From Amycolatopsis eburnea (lineage in GTDB: Bacteria > Actinomycetota > Actinomycetes > Mycobacteriales > Pseudonocardiaceae), in contig NZ_RSEC01000032.1 in assembly GCF_003937945.1 (NCBI RefSeq), forward strand, positions 372,001 through 436,000: a stretch of 64,000 bases of DNA, written 5' to 3'. The notes beneath the pieces were generated by a model. That model worked only from the letters and a program-made list of their open reading frames with translations. It was not told where the DNA came from and did no database searches. Of this stretch, positions 51,939-62,049 are shown piece after piece; positions within the stretch are counted from its first letter, which is position 1, and every line of letters begins with the position of its first letter. The position numbers and the translations under genes were made by a program.

Positions 51939-53336
51939 TTAGCGCACCGCGTCCAGGGCGTTGACCAGGCCGTGGCCGTAGTACGAGTTGTTCTTCGCCG
52001 GGCCCGTGCACTCCGTTTCCGTCGACGCGCACTTCACCACGTCCGCCTCGCCCTCCAGGAGCCGGGCGATGAACGACGGCGGTGCCCCGCGGAACTTCGA
52101 TGCCAGCAGCGCCGCGACGCCCGCGGCGTGCGGGGAGGCCATCGATGTGCCGCACTTCGAGCCGTACAGGCCGCCGAACACCGTTGTCGACAGGGGGCAG
52201 GCCGGGCCGGCGCCGTCCGGGGGCGTCTGCGAGAAGTCTCCACCGGGAGCCGTGACATCGATGGAGCCGTAGTTGCTGAACGACGACTTCGTGCCCGCGT
52301 AGCCCACCGAAGACACCGTCACCACGCCGTCGATCGCCTTCGGGAGGATGCCGCAGGTCGAGTCCACCGGGTGGGGCCGGTTCGGATCGGTTGTCTGCGT
52401 ACGAGTATCGAAGCCCGAGTTGCCCGCCGCCGAGACATTCAGGACGCCGTGGTGGGTCGAGAACTCGATCGCGCGCCGGACCGCTTCGTACGCCGCCGCG
52501 TCGCCCGGTTCGCGGGAGCAGAAGAACATGCCCGGGTCGATGTAGTAGCTGTTGTTCGTCACCTGGAAGCCGTGCTTGGCCGCCCACACGAAGCCGCAGA
52601 CCGCCGACTCCGGGAAGATGTAGCCGTCGTCGTTCACGACCTTCACCGACGCCAGGCGCACGCCCGGGGCGATGCCCGTGAAGCCCGCCGCCGGGTCCTT
52701 GCCCGCGATCGTGCCCGCCACGTGCGTTCCGTGGTCGGACGTCGTCGGGGCCCACGAGGCCGGCGTGAGGTCCGGCGCGCCGCTCACACATCCGGCCGAC
52801 GACGACGCGGAGACGGCGTTGCGAAGGGCCGGGTGCGTCGCGTCGATGCCCGAGTCGAGCACGCCGACGGTCACCGAGGAGCTGCCCTGGGAGATCTTGT
52901 TCGCCTCGGGCGCGTGGATCGCCTTCATGTCCCACTGCTGCGCCGACAGGTCACCCGCGGCGGCCACCGAACGCGTGTCCTCCAGCGTCCGGACCGCGCC
53001 CAGCGAGCGAGCTGCGGCGCCGCCCTGGGAAGCCACGTCCTTGCCGCCCGAGTAGGCCCGGTAGACGCCGATCTTCTGCTGGAAGTCCGCGTTGCGCGAG
53101 CTGGCGATCGCGACGCCGATCTCGGCGTAGTACGCGACCTTCGTGCCGCACTTGGCCGCCAGCTCCTTGTCGACGGCCGACGCGCGCGTGCCCGGCTGGT
53201 ACGTCACCACGTAGGTGTACGGCGTGCTCGTCGTGTCGCAGGTGACCGGCGCGGCCTCCGCGGCCGGCGCCGCCGCGAACAGGCCGCCCCCGACGGCGAG
53301 CACGAGCGGGGCCGCCATTCGGCGTAAACGGGACAT
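51939..53336 (-). CDS. Secreted S8 (subtilisin-like) serine protease
   Basis: A 465-aa exported protease with a signal peptide cleaved near AEA-APV (residue 29) and an N-terminal I9-like propeptide (YVVTYQPGTRASAVDKELA). The catalytic domain has Asp161 (VLDSGIDATHP), His202 (DHGTHVAGT), oxyanion Asn306 (SAAGNSGF) and Ser398 (CGTSMASPHAAG). Several Cys suggest disulfides. There is no P-domain or C-terminal anchor. It is a single gene, convergent with the AbiEi-like gene. Confidence 0.94.
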   Translation of the reverse strand: MSRLRRMAAPLVLAVGGGLFAAAPAAEAAPVTCDTTSTPYTYVVTYQPGTRASAVDKELAAKCGTKVAYYAEIGVAIASSRNADFQQKIGVYRAYSGGKDVASQGGAAARSLGAVRTLEDTRSVAAAGDLSAQQWDMKAIHAPEANKISQGSSSVTVGVLDSGIDATHPALRNAVSASSSAGCVSGAPDLTPASWAPTTSDHGTHVAGTIAGKDPAAGFTGIAPGVRLASVKVVNDDGYIFPESAVCGFVWAAKHGFQVTNNSYYIDPGMFFCSREPGDAAAYEAVRRAIEFSTHHGVLNVSAAGNSGFDTRTQTTDPNRPHPVDSTCGILPKAIDGVVTVSSVGYAGTKSSFSNYGSIDVTAPGGDFSQTPPDGAGPACPLSTTVFGGLYGSKCGTSMASPHAAGVAALLASKFRGAPPSFIARLLEGEADVVKCASTETECTGPAKNNSYYGHGLVNALDAVR

Positions 53337-53399
53337 TCCACCTCCAGAGTCGGTGGCGTCAACCTAAACCGGCCCCGGAGCGCGCGCCACCGACCAAAG

Positions 53400-53633
53400 T
53401 CAGGAGGACGGCCGCGCACGCACGCCGCGCCAGCCCAGGACGCCGATGATCGTGCCCAGCACGAACGAGACGACGGTCAGCACCGCGTGCACGACGAAGT
53501 ACGCGGTCGGCGAGCCGTCGGGCGCCCAGGCGCGGTCGCTCTCCCACAGGTTCTTGGCGAACGTGATCCAGATGATCCACGACCACACGCCGAAGGCCAG
53601 CAGGAACAGCGAGGTTCGTCGGGAAAGGCGCAT
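53400..53633 (-). CDS. SCO4848-type small membrane protein
   Basis: A 77-aa protein with two membrane helices (SLFLLAFGVWSWIIWITFAK and YFVVHAVLTVVSFVLGTIIG). It matches my memory of the SCO4848 family, which is conserved beside a D-alanyl-D-alanine carboxypeptidase gene, as here (divergent, 43 bp apart). Role unknown; the synteny hints at a cell-envelope function. Confidence 0.88.
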   Translation of the reverse strand: MRLSRRTSLFLLAFGVWSWIIWITFAKNLWESDRAWAPDGSPTAYFVVHAVLTVVSFVLGTIIGVLGWRGVRARPSS

Positions 53634-53664
53634 GCCCCTGAGTATGCGCCGACGGCCGCGGCGC

Positions 53665-53670
53665 TAGATT
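53665..53670 (+). promoter_or_regulatory. -10 box for leaderless carboxypeptidase gene
   Basis: TAGATT lies 6 nt before the GTG at 53677, with no ribosome-binding site between. The transcript is probably leaderless. Confidence 0.6.
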
Positions 53671-53676
53671 GCGTGG

Positions 53677-54924
53677 GTGCACTCCGCTGTCTCCCGGTCG
53701 CTCAAGGTCTTCACGACGACGCTCGCCGCCGCCCTCCTGGCCCTGGGCACCCCGGTCGCCGCCGGCGCGGCGCCGCAGCAGCAGGGCCAGTGCGCCAACC
53801 ACCTCGCTCCCCCGCCGCCGGTCGACACGTCGGAGAAGCCCGCGCCCGGCAAGCAGGCCCCGGCGCCGCTGGCCGTGCCCGCCACCCCGGTCGGCGGCCC
53901 GCGGATGGCCGAGTGCGGCCTGATCACCCCGGACGGCGCGCTCAACCCGCCGGACGGCAACACCGCAGCGTCCTGGGTGGTGCAGGACCTCGACAGCGGC
54001 GCGGTCATCGCGGCGAAGGACCCGCACGCCCGGCAGCGGCCGGCGTCGCTGATCAAGACGCTGCTCGCGCTCGTCGTCGTCACCCAGCTGAACCCGCAGC
54101 AGGTGCTCGTCGCGACGAAGGAGGACGCCGAGCAGGAGTGCACCTGCGTCGGCCTCGCCGCCGGCGGCCAGTACACGGTCGACCAGCTGCTCCACGGCCT
54201 GCTGATGCACTCGGGCAACGACGTCGCGCACGCGCTGGCCACGGCGCTCGGCGGGGTCGACTCGACGGTGGCGAAGATGAACGCGCTGGCGGCCCGCATC
54301 GGCGCGCTGGACACGCGGGCCGCGACGCCGTCGGGGCTCGACGGGCCGGGCATGTCGACCTCGGCCTACGACCTCAGCCTGATCTTCCACTACGCGATGA
54401 AGCAGCCCGAGTTCGCGCGGGTCGTCGCGACGAAGAACTTCGAGATCCCGCCGACCGGCGGCAAGCCCGCGATCCCGGTGTTCAACGACAACAAGCTGCT
54501 CGGCGTCTACCCCGGCTTCCTCGGCGGCAAGACCGGCTTCACCGACGACGCCCGCCACACCTACGTCGGCTCCGCGCAGCGCAAGGGCAAGCGGCTCGCG
54601 GTCGTGATGCTGCGCGCCGAGCAGAAGCCGACGAAGGTCGTCGACCAGGCGGCGAAGCTGCTCGACTACGGCTTCGCGCTGGAAGACGACCGCGCCGAGC
54701 CGGTCGGGCAGATCAGTTACCAGGCGCCGTCGGCCGACGCGCCCGGCAGCGACCCGTCGGTGCTGACCGACGGCGGCACGAGCAACAGCGGCACGACGTC
54801 CTCGGCCGCGGCGGCCAAGGACGACCCGTTCGGCGTCACCGGCTGGATCATCACGCTGGTCGTGTTCCTGATCATCGTCGGCGGGTTCGCCGTCGGGCAC
54901 CAGCGCAAGAAGGCCGCGAGCTAG
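53677..54924 (+). CDS. D-alanyl-D-alanine carboxypeptidase (S11, class C PBP)
   Basis: A 415-aa exported enzyme trimming peptidoglycan stem peptides. It has a signal peptide (to about residue 31), a Pro-rich linker, and the penicillin-binding motifs SLIK (Ser124, Lys127), SGN (Ser179-Asn181) and KTG (Lys285-Gly287). A C-terminal membrane helix (TGWIITLVVFLIIVGGFAV) with basic end (HQRKKAAS) anchors it. It is the SCO4847-type partner of the small protein at 53400. Its stop shares a CTAG with the convergent HxlR gene. Confidence 0.94.
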   Translation: MHSAVSRSLKVFTTTLAAALLALGTPVAAGAAPQQQGQCANHLAPPPPVDTSEKPAPGKQAPAPLAVPATPVGGPRMAECGLITPDGALNPPDGNTAASWVVQDLDSGAVIAAKDPHARQRPASLIKTLLALVVVTQLNPQQVLVATKEDAEQECTCVGLAAGGQYTVDQLLHGLLMHSGNDVAHALATALGGVDSTVAKMNALAARIGALDTRAATPSGLDGPGMSTSAYDLSLIFHYAMKQPEFARVVATKNFEIPPTGGKPAIPVFNDNKLLGVYPGFLGGKTGFTDDARHTYVGSAQRKGKRLAVVMLRAEQKPTKVVDQAAKLLDYGFALEDDRAEPVGQISYQAPSADAPGSDPSVLTDGGTSNSGTTSSAAAAKDDPFGVTGWIITLVVFLIIVGGFAVGHQRKKAAS

Positions 54925-55358
54925 CGGAACCCGGGCCCGGGTTCCGGGGTCACCCGGTCGGTCGCGATCGCGCCACCGCAGTGCCCGCAGGCGACGAACG
55001 TCTCGGCGATCTCGCCGCAGTCGTTGTGCCGCAACAGGATCGGCGGCCCCTCCGGCCCGGCGAGGTGCCGGTCGCCCCACTGCATGAGCGTGACGACCGC
55101 GCCGAAGAGGTCGCGCCCGGCCGCGGTCAGCCGGTATTCGGGCACCGGGTCGACGCGGTCGAGCACACCCGCGTCGACGAGGGTCTTCAGCCGGGCGGAC
55201 AACGTCGGGCGCGGGATCGAAAGCGTGCGCGCGAACTCGCCGTAGCGGCGCACGCCGAAGAACGCCTCCCGCAGGATGAGCAGGCTCCACCGCTCGCCGA
55301 CCAGGTCGAGCGCGCGCCCGACCGAGTCCGCGGTGAACCGGTGGCCGAGGTCGGTCAC
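54921..55358 (-). CDS. HxlR-family regulator with zinc-ribbon-like tail
   Basis: A 145-aa winged-helix protein: ALDLVGERWSLLILREAFFG, VRRYGEFARTLSIPRPTLSA and RLKTLVDAGVLDRVDP. The C-terminal extension carries NDCGEI and ACGHCGG (three Cys), a possible metal-binding ribbon. GTG 55358 overlaps the upstream flavin-enzyme stop (GTGA), so it is co-transcribed with it and may control the operon through the repeats at 56470. Confidence 0.9.
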   Translation of the reverse strand: MTDLGHRFTADSVGRALDLVGERWSLLILREAFFGVRRYGEFARTLSIPRPTLSARLKTLVDAGVLDRVDPVPEYRLTAAGRDLFGAVVTLMQWGDRHLAGPEGPPILLRHNDCGEIAETFVACGHCGGAIATDRVTPEPGPGFR

Positions 55359-56461
55359 AGCTGCTCCGTCCGGGCCGGGACGCCCAGCAGCAGCTTGCCC
55401 GGCAGCTCGAAGCTGGCGGGGTTCACCTGGAAGTGGGCGGTGGCGGTGTGGGCATCGCGGAACCGGCGCTGCAGCGGCGAAGTCTCGTAGATCGCGGCGC
55501 CGCCGCCGAGGTCGTACATGCTTTCCGCGACCTTCGCGGCCGTGCGCGTGACGTGCGTGGCGGCGAGCCGGAGGCCCACCTTGAGCGCGTCCGGCACCGG
55601 TTCGGTGCCCTGCGCGGCCTGCCAGGCGTCGTCGATGCTGCGGTAGAAGAGCAGCCTCGCCGCGCGCAGCGCCGCTTCGGCCTCCGCGACGGACGCCTGG
55701 GTCTGCGCCCGCTCGGCCAGCGACCGGCTGGAGCCCAGCGGTTTCCGGGTGACGGCCAGCTCGACGAGGTCGTCGATCGCGCCGCGCGCGTTGCCCAGCG
55801 CGGCCGCGGCGACCGACAGCGCGAAGTAGCCGAAGAGCGGGAACCGGTGCAGCGCAACGGCTTCCGGCGGTGGGCCGCCCATCACCGAGAAGACGCGGTG
55901 CTCCGGGACGAACACCGCATCGGCAACGCAGTCGTGACTGCCGGTGCCACGCAAGCCGTTCGTGTGCCACGTGTCGAGCACGGTGATCTCGGCCTTGGGG
56001 AACGCGGCGACGTAGAGCTGTCCTTCGTGGACGAACCCGGCGAAAAGCCAGTCGCAGTGCGGGATCCCGCTGCAGAACGCCCACCGGCCGGACACGACGT
56101 ACCCGCCGTCGACCCGTTCGCCGGTGCCGCGCGGCGCCCAGACCCCGGCGGCGACGGTGCGCGGGTCGCCGAAGACCTCTTCGGCGCACTTTCGCGGCGC
56201 ATACGCCGACAGCAGGCTGCTCGTGACGGCGATCGAGACGCACCAGCCGGCCGACGCGTCGCCGCGCGCGACCGTCTCGGCGGTCTCGAGGCTCACCGCG
56301 GGCGGCGCTTCGGGCCCGCCGAGGTAACCGGGTACGCCGCTGCGCAGGAGCTGGGCGTCGGTCAGCTTCGCGACGAGCTCGGCAGGCAGTGCGCGCTCCC
56401 GCTCTGTGACCGGCGCGAGCGTCTTGGCGAGCGCGGCGCACTCGCGGGCGGCGTCCAGCAC
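55355..56461 (-). CDS. Acyl-CoA dehydrogenase-fold flavoprotein (group D monooxygenase-like)
   Basis: A 368-aa protein with the acyl-CoA dehydrogenase fold (VARGDASAGWCVSIAVTSS, GGYVVSGRWAFCSGIPHCDW, YDLGGGAAIYETSPLQRRFRD, DAHTATAHFQVNP). The pattern fits two-component flavin monooxygenases (HsaA/DszC-like oxygenases), which take reduced flavin from a separate reductase and hydroxylate small aromatics. The classical ACAD catalytic Glu is not evident. No reductase gene is adjacent. The GTG start at 56461 follows GGGAGG. Substrate unknown. Confidence 0.85.
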   Translation of the reverse strand: MLDAARECAALAKTLAPVTERERALPAELVAKLTDAQLLRSGVPGYLGGPEAPPAVSLETAETVARGDASAGWCVSIAVTSSLLSAYAPRKCAEEVFGDPRTVAAGVWAPRGTGERVDGGYVVSGRWAFCSGIPHCDWLFAGFVHEGQLYVAAFPKAEITVLDTWHTNGLRGTGSHDCVADAVFVPEHRVFSVMGGPPPEAVALHRFPLFGYFALSVAAAALGNARGAIDDLVELAVTRKPLGSSRSLAERAQTQASVAEAEAALRAARLLFYRSIDDAWQAAQGTEPVPDALKVGLRLAATHVTRTAAKVAESMYDLGGGAAIYETSPLQRRFRDAHTATAHFQVNPASFELPGKLLLGVPARTEQL

Positions 56462-56469
56462 GAAACCTC

Positions 56470-56504
56470 CCGGTTCAGATTTCTTACCGGTTCAGTTTCT
56501 TTAC
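56470..56504 (-). promoter_or_regulatory. Direct repeats in the flavoprotein/HxlR promoter
   Basis: Two copies of an 18-bp sequence, CCGGTTCAG followed by TTTC and TTAC elements (56470-56487 and 56487-56504), differ by one shifted base and have a 17-bp period. Candidate HxlR binding sites overlapping the promoter. Confidence 0.65.
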
Positions 56505-56518
56505 CGCCCAGCCCGCTG

Positions 56519-57529
56519 TCAAGGCTTGCGGCGGCCCCCGAACCACGCGAGCAGCGCGCCGGCGCCGAACGCGCCCGCGACGGCCCCGAGGCCCGGCCCG
56601 CGCTGCACCGTCACGTTCTGCTCCAGCAGCACCGGCGGCGGGGGCTGGACGACCTTGTGCTGGTTCTCCTTCGCCGTCGCGGTCCACGCCGTGATGAGCA
56701 GCAGGAAGCGCGAGACGAGGTTCGCGAACACGAGCAGACCGATGACCGGCCCGAACAGCGCGGCCGACGGCGACTTCGTGACGCTGGCCAGGTAGATCGA
56801 CCCGACCTGCTGCAGGACGACGAACCCGATCGCGGCGACCACGGCACCCTTGACGGCGCTGCGCAGCGCGACCCGCTCCCGCGGCAGCCGCGCGATCACC
56901 CAGAGGAAGACGAGGGTGTTGGCGAGCAGGCCGAGCACGATCGTCGCCCCGCGGAGCAGGTAGATCGCCCAGGTTTCGTGTTCGAGCCCGACCAGTTCGA
57001 GCAGGAACTGCCCGACCCCGCCTCCGACGGCGGTCAGCGCGAACGAAACGATGAGCGCGACCCCGAGGCCGACGAGCGCGACGAGGTCCTTGAGCGTCTG
57101 CTTGACGAGCGGCTGCGCCTGCTTTTCCTGGCCCCACTGCGCGGTGAGCGCGTCGCGGAGGTTCGACATCCAGCCGATGCCGGAGTAGAGGGCGATGAGC
57201 AGGCCGAAGACACCGATCGTGCCGCCGGAGTCGAGCGCGCCCTTGACGATGCCGTTCACCAGCTCGCGAAGGCCCTCGGGGACGGCGTTGTTCACGCCGT
57301 CGGTGATCTTGGTGATGATCGTCTGGTCGTGGTTGACCACCAGCCCCACGACGGCGAACGCGACCATGAACAGCGGGAACACCGACAGCACGCTGAAGTA
57401 GGTGATCGCGGCGGCGTAGTGGTTGCCGTACCGCTCGGTGAAGGCGTCGTTGGCGCGGATCAGGTGATCGAGCCACGGGTACTTCCTGCGCAGGCGCGGC
57501 AGGAGCTTTTCCTTCTCTTCGTTCGGCAC
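56519..57529 (-). CDS. YihY/BrkB-family membrane protein
   Basis: A 336-aa protein with six predicted helices, and the family start YAAAITYFSVLSVFPLFMVA. It has the GIGWMSNLRDAL segment, and a C-terminal loop (KVVQPPPPVLLEQNV) before a last short hydrophobic stretch and RRKP end. Members were once called ribonuclease BN in error; the actual function is unknown. GTG 57529 lies 6 nt after a TAGCGT box, so it is probably leaderless. Confidence 0.9.
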   Translation of the reverse strand: MPNEEKEKLLPRLRRKYPWLDHLIRANDAFTERYGNHYAAAITYFSVLSVFPLFMVAFAVVGLVVNHDQTIITKITDGVNNAVPEGLRELVNGIVKGALDSGGTIGVFGLLIALYSGIGWMSNLRDALTAQWGQEKQAQPLVKQTLKDLVALVGLGVALIVSFALTAVGGGVGQFLLELVGLEHETWAIYLLRGATIVLGLLANTLVFLWVIARLPRERVALRSAVKGAVVAAIGFVVLQQVGSIYLASVTKSPSAALFGPVIGLLVFANLVSRFLLLITAWTATAKENQHKVVQPPPPVLLEQNVTVQRGPGLGAVAGAFGAGALLAWFGGRRKP

Positions 57530-57535
57530 TGTAAA

Positions 57536-57541
57536 ACGCTA
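57536..57541 (-). promoter_or_regulatory. -10 box for leaderless YihY gene
   Basis: TAGCGT on the minus strand, 6 nt before the GTG at 57529. Confidence 0.55.
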
Positions 57542-57574
57542 ACCACGCCGGGTGACTCCTGCAACGCGAGCGGT

Positions 57575-59408
<1,834 letters not shown>

Positions 59409-59777
59409 TCAGGCGTGCGGGTGCTGGGTGAGGAACGGGCGGGTCGGCGTGGCGTCGGGCTCGCCGAGGACGGCTTCCGCCATGGCCGTGACCGGGCCGG
59501 GGGTTTCGGGGGTGGCCGGGGCGGCCTCGGCGACTCGGTTCTTGCGGCGCTGGCGCAGCACGCCCAGGGTCATGCCGACGATGCCGAGCGCGACCGCGAC
59601 CAGGCCCACCGGGCCCAGCACGCCGAAGCTCTCCGCGGTCGTTTCGGCCTGGGCGGTCGTCGTGACGTCGGCGAACGCGCTGCCGCCGCCCGCGACGAGC
59701 AGGGCGGCCGGGACGAGCGCGACCACCGCGGCCGCGCGCAGCGTGGACCGCAACAGGAGATGACCTGGGTTGCGCAC
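59409..59777 (-). CDS. Small exported membrane protein, unknown function
   Basis: A 122-aa protein. It has a signal peptide (LRAAAVVALVPAALLVAGG, cleavage near AFA-DV), a short extracytoplasmic part, one membrane helix (VLGPVGLVAVALGIVGMTLGV), then RQRRKNR and a Pro/Thr-rich cytoplasmic tail. There is no known domain. The GTG start has GGAGG-like sequence upstream. It may be a small envelope protein. Confidence 0.7.
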   Translation of the reverse strand: MRNPGHLLLRSTLRAAAVVALVPAALLVAGGGSAFADVTTTAQAETTAESFGVLGPVGLVAVALGIVGMTLGVLRQRRKNRVAEAAPATPETPGPVTAMAEAVLGEPDATPTRPFLTQHPHA

Positions 59778-60206
59778 CGGAGTGCCTCCCGCGATTGACG
59801 AGCGAAACGCTCACCCATCCGAGTGAGACGCTGCGTGTTGCTGGTCAAAAAGCTACCGAGCGTGTCAAGACCCGAGGGTCCGATCGACTCGGGGGCTGAG
59901 ACTAGCGCCCAACCGATAACACGGCCCCGGCACCCCTGTGGTTCACCCCAACCGCCCAAGTGGGTGTTGCGGAGGACGGAACGCTCGTACTCAAAGTAGA
60001 GCTTGGCCGGTCCGTGTCCGCATGGCCGTCACCCGTTCATCGCAAGATCGGCTCACACTCTGCCATTCGACGCAGCGGCCGATGCTCCGATCGCGTCGTC
60101 TTATTCGGAAAACTTTTCACTCGATAGTGATTGGTCTATACCTCTTGGAGTAGCCCGTTCGGCTCGGTCGGACCGCGCACGACCGGCGTGATCAAGAGGA
60201 GTCTGA
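59778..60206. promoter_or_regulatory. Divergent intergenic region upstream of the chitinase
   Basis: 429 bp without a gene. The part before the chitinase (about 60090-60150) is AT-richer and holds the DasR-like site. No long hairpin is seen. The part near 59778-59860 should carry the promoter of the small membrane protein. Confidence 0.5.
60130..60145 (+). promoter_or_regulatory. DasR-responsive-element-like site
   Basis: ATTGGTCTATACCTCT matches the Streptomyces DasR consensus ACTGGTCTAGACCACT at 13 of 16 positions, 61 bp before the chitinase start. DasR represses chitin genes until amino-sugar phosphates appear. Confidence 0.7.
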
Positions 60207-60935
60207 ATGTCGATTACCCGGTTCTTGAAGCGCACCGGAGTGGCGGTGAGCGCGCTCGCCGCGGCGGCCGGCGCCGTCGTGCTCCCGGCGACCACCGCGT
60301 CCGCCGCGGCGGACGCCTCGTTCGTCGTCAGCGAAGCCCAGTTCGACCAGATCTTCCCCAACCGCAACAGCTTCTACTCCTACAGCGGCCTCACCGACGC
60401 GCTGTCGGCCTACCCCGGCTTCGCCAACACCGGCGACGACACGGTCAAGAAGCAGGAAGCGGCGGCGTTCCTGGCGAACGTCAACCACGAAACCGGCGGC
60501 CTCGTCTACATCGTCGAGCAGAACACCGCCAACTACCCGCACTACTGCGACGCGAGCCAGTCCTACGGCTGCCCGGCCGGCCAGGCCGCCTACTACGGCC
60601 GCGGCCCCATCCAGCTCAGCTGGAACTTCAACTACAAGGCCGCCGGCGACGCGCTCGGCATCGACCTGCTCGGCAACCCGTACCAGGTCGAGCAGAACTC
60701 GGCCGTCGCGTGGAAGACCGGGCTCTGGTACTGGAACACCCAGACCGGGCCGGGCACCATGACGCCGCACGACGCGATGGTCAACCAGCGCGGGTTCGGC
60801 GAGACCATCCGCAGCATCAACGGGTCCATCGAGTGCAACGGCGGCAACCCCGCCCAGGTGCAGAGCCGGATCGACAAGTACACGCAGATCACCGGGATCC
60901 TCGGGGTCCCGGCCGGGAACAACCTGTCCTGCTGA
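60207..60935 (+). CDS. Secreted GH19 chitinase
   Basis: A 242-aa exported enzyme hydrolysing chitin. It has a signal peptide (to about residue 34, ASA-AAD) and a GH19 catalytic domain without a carbohydrate-binding module, like Streptomyces ChiG. Catalytic Glu95 is in NHETGG and Glu104 is nine residues later (IVEQNT), the spacing known from bacterial GH19 enzymes. YYGRGPIQLSWN and the RGFGETIRSING helix complete the fold. AGAGGAG is the ribosome-binding site. The upstream dre-like site suggests induction by chitin breakdown products. Confidence 0.95.
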   Translation: MSITRFLKRTGVAVSALAAAAGAVVLPATTASAAADASFVVSEAQFDQIFPNRNSFYSYSGLTDALSAYPGFANTGDDTVKKQEAAAFLANVNHETGGLVYIVEQNTANYPHYCDASQSYGCPAGQAAYYGRGPIQLSWNFNYKAAGDALGIDLLGNPYQVEQNSAVAWKTGLWYWNTQTGPGTMTPHDAMVNQRGFGETIRSINGSIECNGGNPAQVQSRIDKYTQITGILGVPAGNNLSC

Positions 60936-60949
60936 GCCGGGCGCGGCGA

Positions 60950-60989
60950 GAAGGGCCTTCCCGGCACCGTGCCGGGGAGGCCCTTTTCG
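60950..60989. terminator. Terminator between chitinase and MarR genes
   Basis: AAGGGCCT...CCCGGCAC pairs with GCCGGGG..AGGCCCTTTT; the plus-strand stem ends in TTTT. It lies between convergent stops (60935 and 60993) and serves the chitinase at least. Confidence 0.8.
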
Positions 60990-60992
60990 CGA

Positions 60993-61493
60993 TCACGGCT
61001 GGGGATCGAGGTACCCCAGCAGCTTGCGCAGGACGTCGTCCAGCAGGCCGAGCTCCTTTCCGGACAGTCCGGAAAGGAGCTCGGAGACGTTCGCGGTGTG
61101 CTCGGTCATCGCGGCGTCGACGGCGTCGAAACCCTTGTCCGTCAAGCGGATGCGGAAGCTGCGGCGGTCGTTCGGGTCGAGCGCGCGCTCGACGAAGCCC
61201 GCTTTCTCCAGCCGGTCGAGGCGGCTCGTCATGCCGGCGCGGGACATCATCAGCGTCGCGGACAGCTCGGACGGGATCAGCGTGTAGGGCCGCCCGGACC
61301 GGCGCAGCGCCGCCAGGACGTCGAACTCCCCGCGCTGCAGGCCGAACTTCCCGAACACGCGCTCCTGGGCCGGGCCGAGCACGAGCGCCAGCCGGCCCAT
61401 CCGGCCGGCGACGCCGATGGCGGTCAGGTCGAGGTCGGGGCGTTCACGGTGCCAAGCCGACACGACGGCGTCGACGGCGTCTTCGTCACTCAC
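60993..61493 (-). CDS. MarR-family regulator
   Basis: A 166-aa winged-helix repressor: LQRGEFDVLAALRRSGRPYT, LIPSELSATLMMSRAGMTSR, LDRLEKAGFVERALDPNDRR and FRIRLTDKGFDAVDAAM. GTG 61493 is the start (an upstream frame continues through the operator region and is rejected). It is divergent from the cupin gene; a 32-bp inverted repeat lies between. The ligand is unknown; phenolic or hydrophobic compounds are usual. Confidence 0.92.
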   Translation of the reverse strand: MSDEDAVDAVVSAWHRERPDLDLTAIGVAGRMGRLALVLGPAQERVFGKFGLQRGEFDVLAALRRSGRPYTLIPSELSATLMMSRAGMTSRLDRLEKAGFVERALDPNDRRSFRIRLTDKGFDAVDAAMTEHTANVSELLSGLSGKELGLLDDVLRKLLGYLDPQP

Positions 61494-61527
61494 CGGACCC
61501 ACTCTATTCGACGCCAGCACTATTCGT

Positions 61528-61559
61528 CGCCTGATAGTTTGACAGCGAACTATCAGGCG
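61528..61559. promoter_or_regulatory. MarR operator, 12-bp inverted repeat
   Basis: CGCCTGATAGTT and AACTATCAGGCG, exact arms with an 8-bp spacer, between the divergent MarR and cupin starts (35 and 17 bp away). It can block both promoters. Confidence 0.85.
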
Positions 61560-61575
61560 TGGAACCATCGAGGGC

Positions 61576-62049
61576 ATGACGACATTGCTGGTACGCCACG
61601 ACGAAGCCGAGCAGCTCGGCTCGACCCCCGACACGATGACCCTGCTCGCGGACGTCTCGCAGACGGACGGGCACCTGAGCACGAACCGCGCGTGCCTCGG
61701 CCGCGGGCGCGACGGCGCGACCCCGCACTTCCACACCTCGTCGGCCGAGATGTTCTTCATGCTGGACGGGGAGCTGGACGTGCTGAACGGCGACGACATC
61801 GTGACGGTGCGGACCGGCGACATGCTGTTCGTGCCGCCGCACACCACCCACGCGTTCGGCGCGACCGCGCGCTCGGGCGCGGACGTGCTGATCGTGTTCA
61901 CGCCCGGCGTCGAGCGCTTCGAGTACTTCCGGATGATCGACCGGATCCGCCGGGGCGAGGCGTCACCGGCGGAGATCCTGGCGACGCAGGAGCGGTTCGA
62001 CAACCACTTCGTGGACAGCGCGGCCTGGCGCGCGGCCCGCGCGGCCTAG
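61576..62049 (+). CDS. Cupin-domain protein
   Basis: A 157-aa single-domain cupin. Motif 1 has GATPHFHTSSAEMFFMLDGELDV (metal His, His and Glu positions) and motif 2 has GDMLFVPPHTTHAF. A C-terminal helical tail (IDRIRRGEASPAEILATQER) is typical of quercetinase-like or isomerase-like small cupins. It could be a dioxygenase or isomerase for a small aromatic. Its promoter contains the MarR operator. Its stop shares CTAG with xthA. Confidence 0.88.
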   Translation: MTTLLVRHDEAEQLGSTPDTMTLLADVSQTDGHLSTNRACLGRGRDGATPHFHTSSAEMFFMLDGELDVLNGDDIVTVRTGDMLFVPPHTTHAFGATARSGADVLIVFTPGVERFEYFRMIDRIRRGEASPAEILATQERFDNHFVDSAAWRAARAA

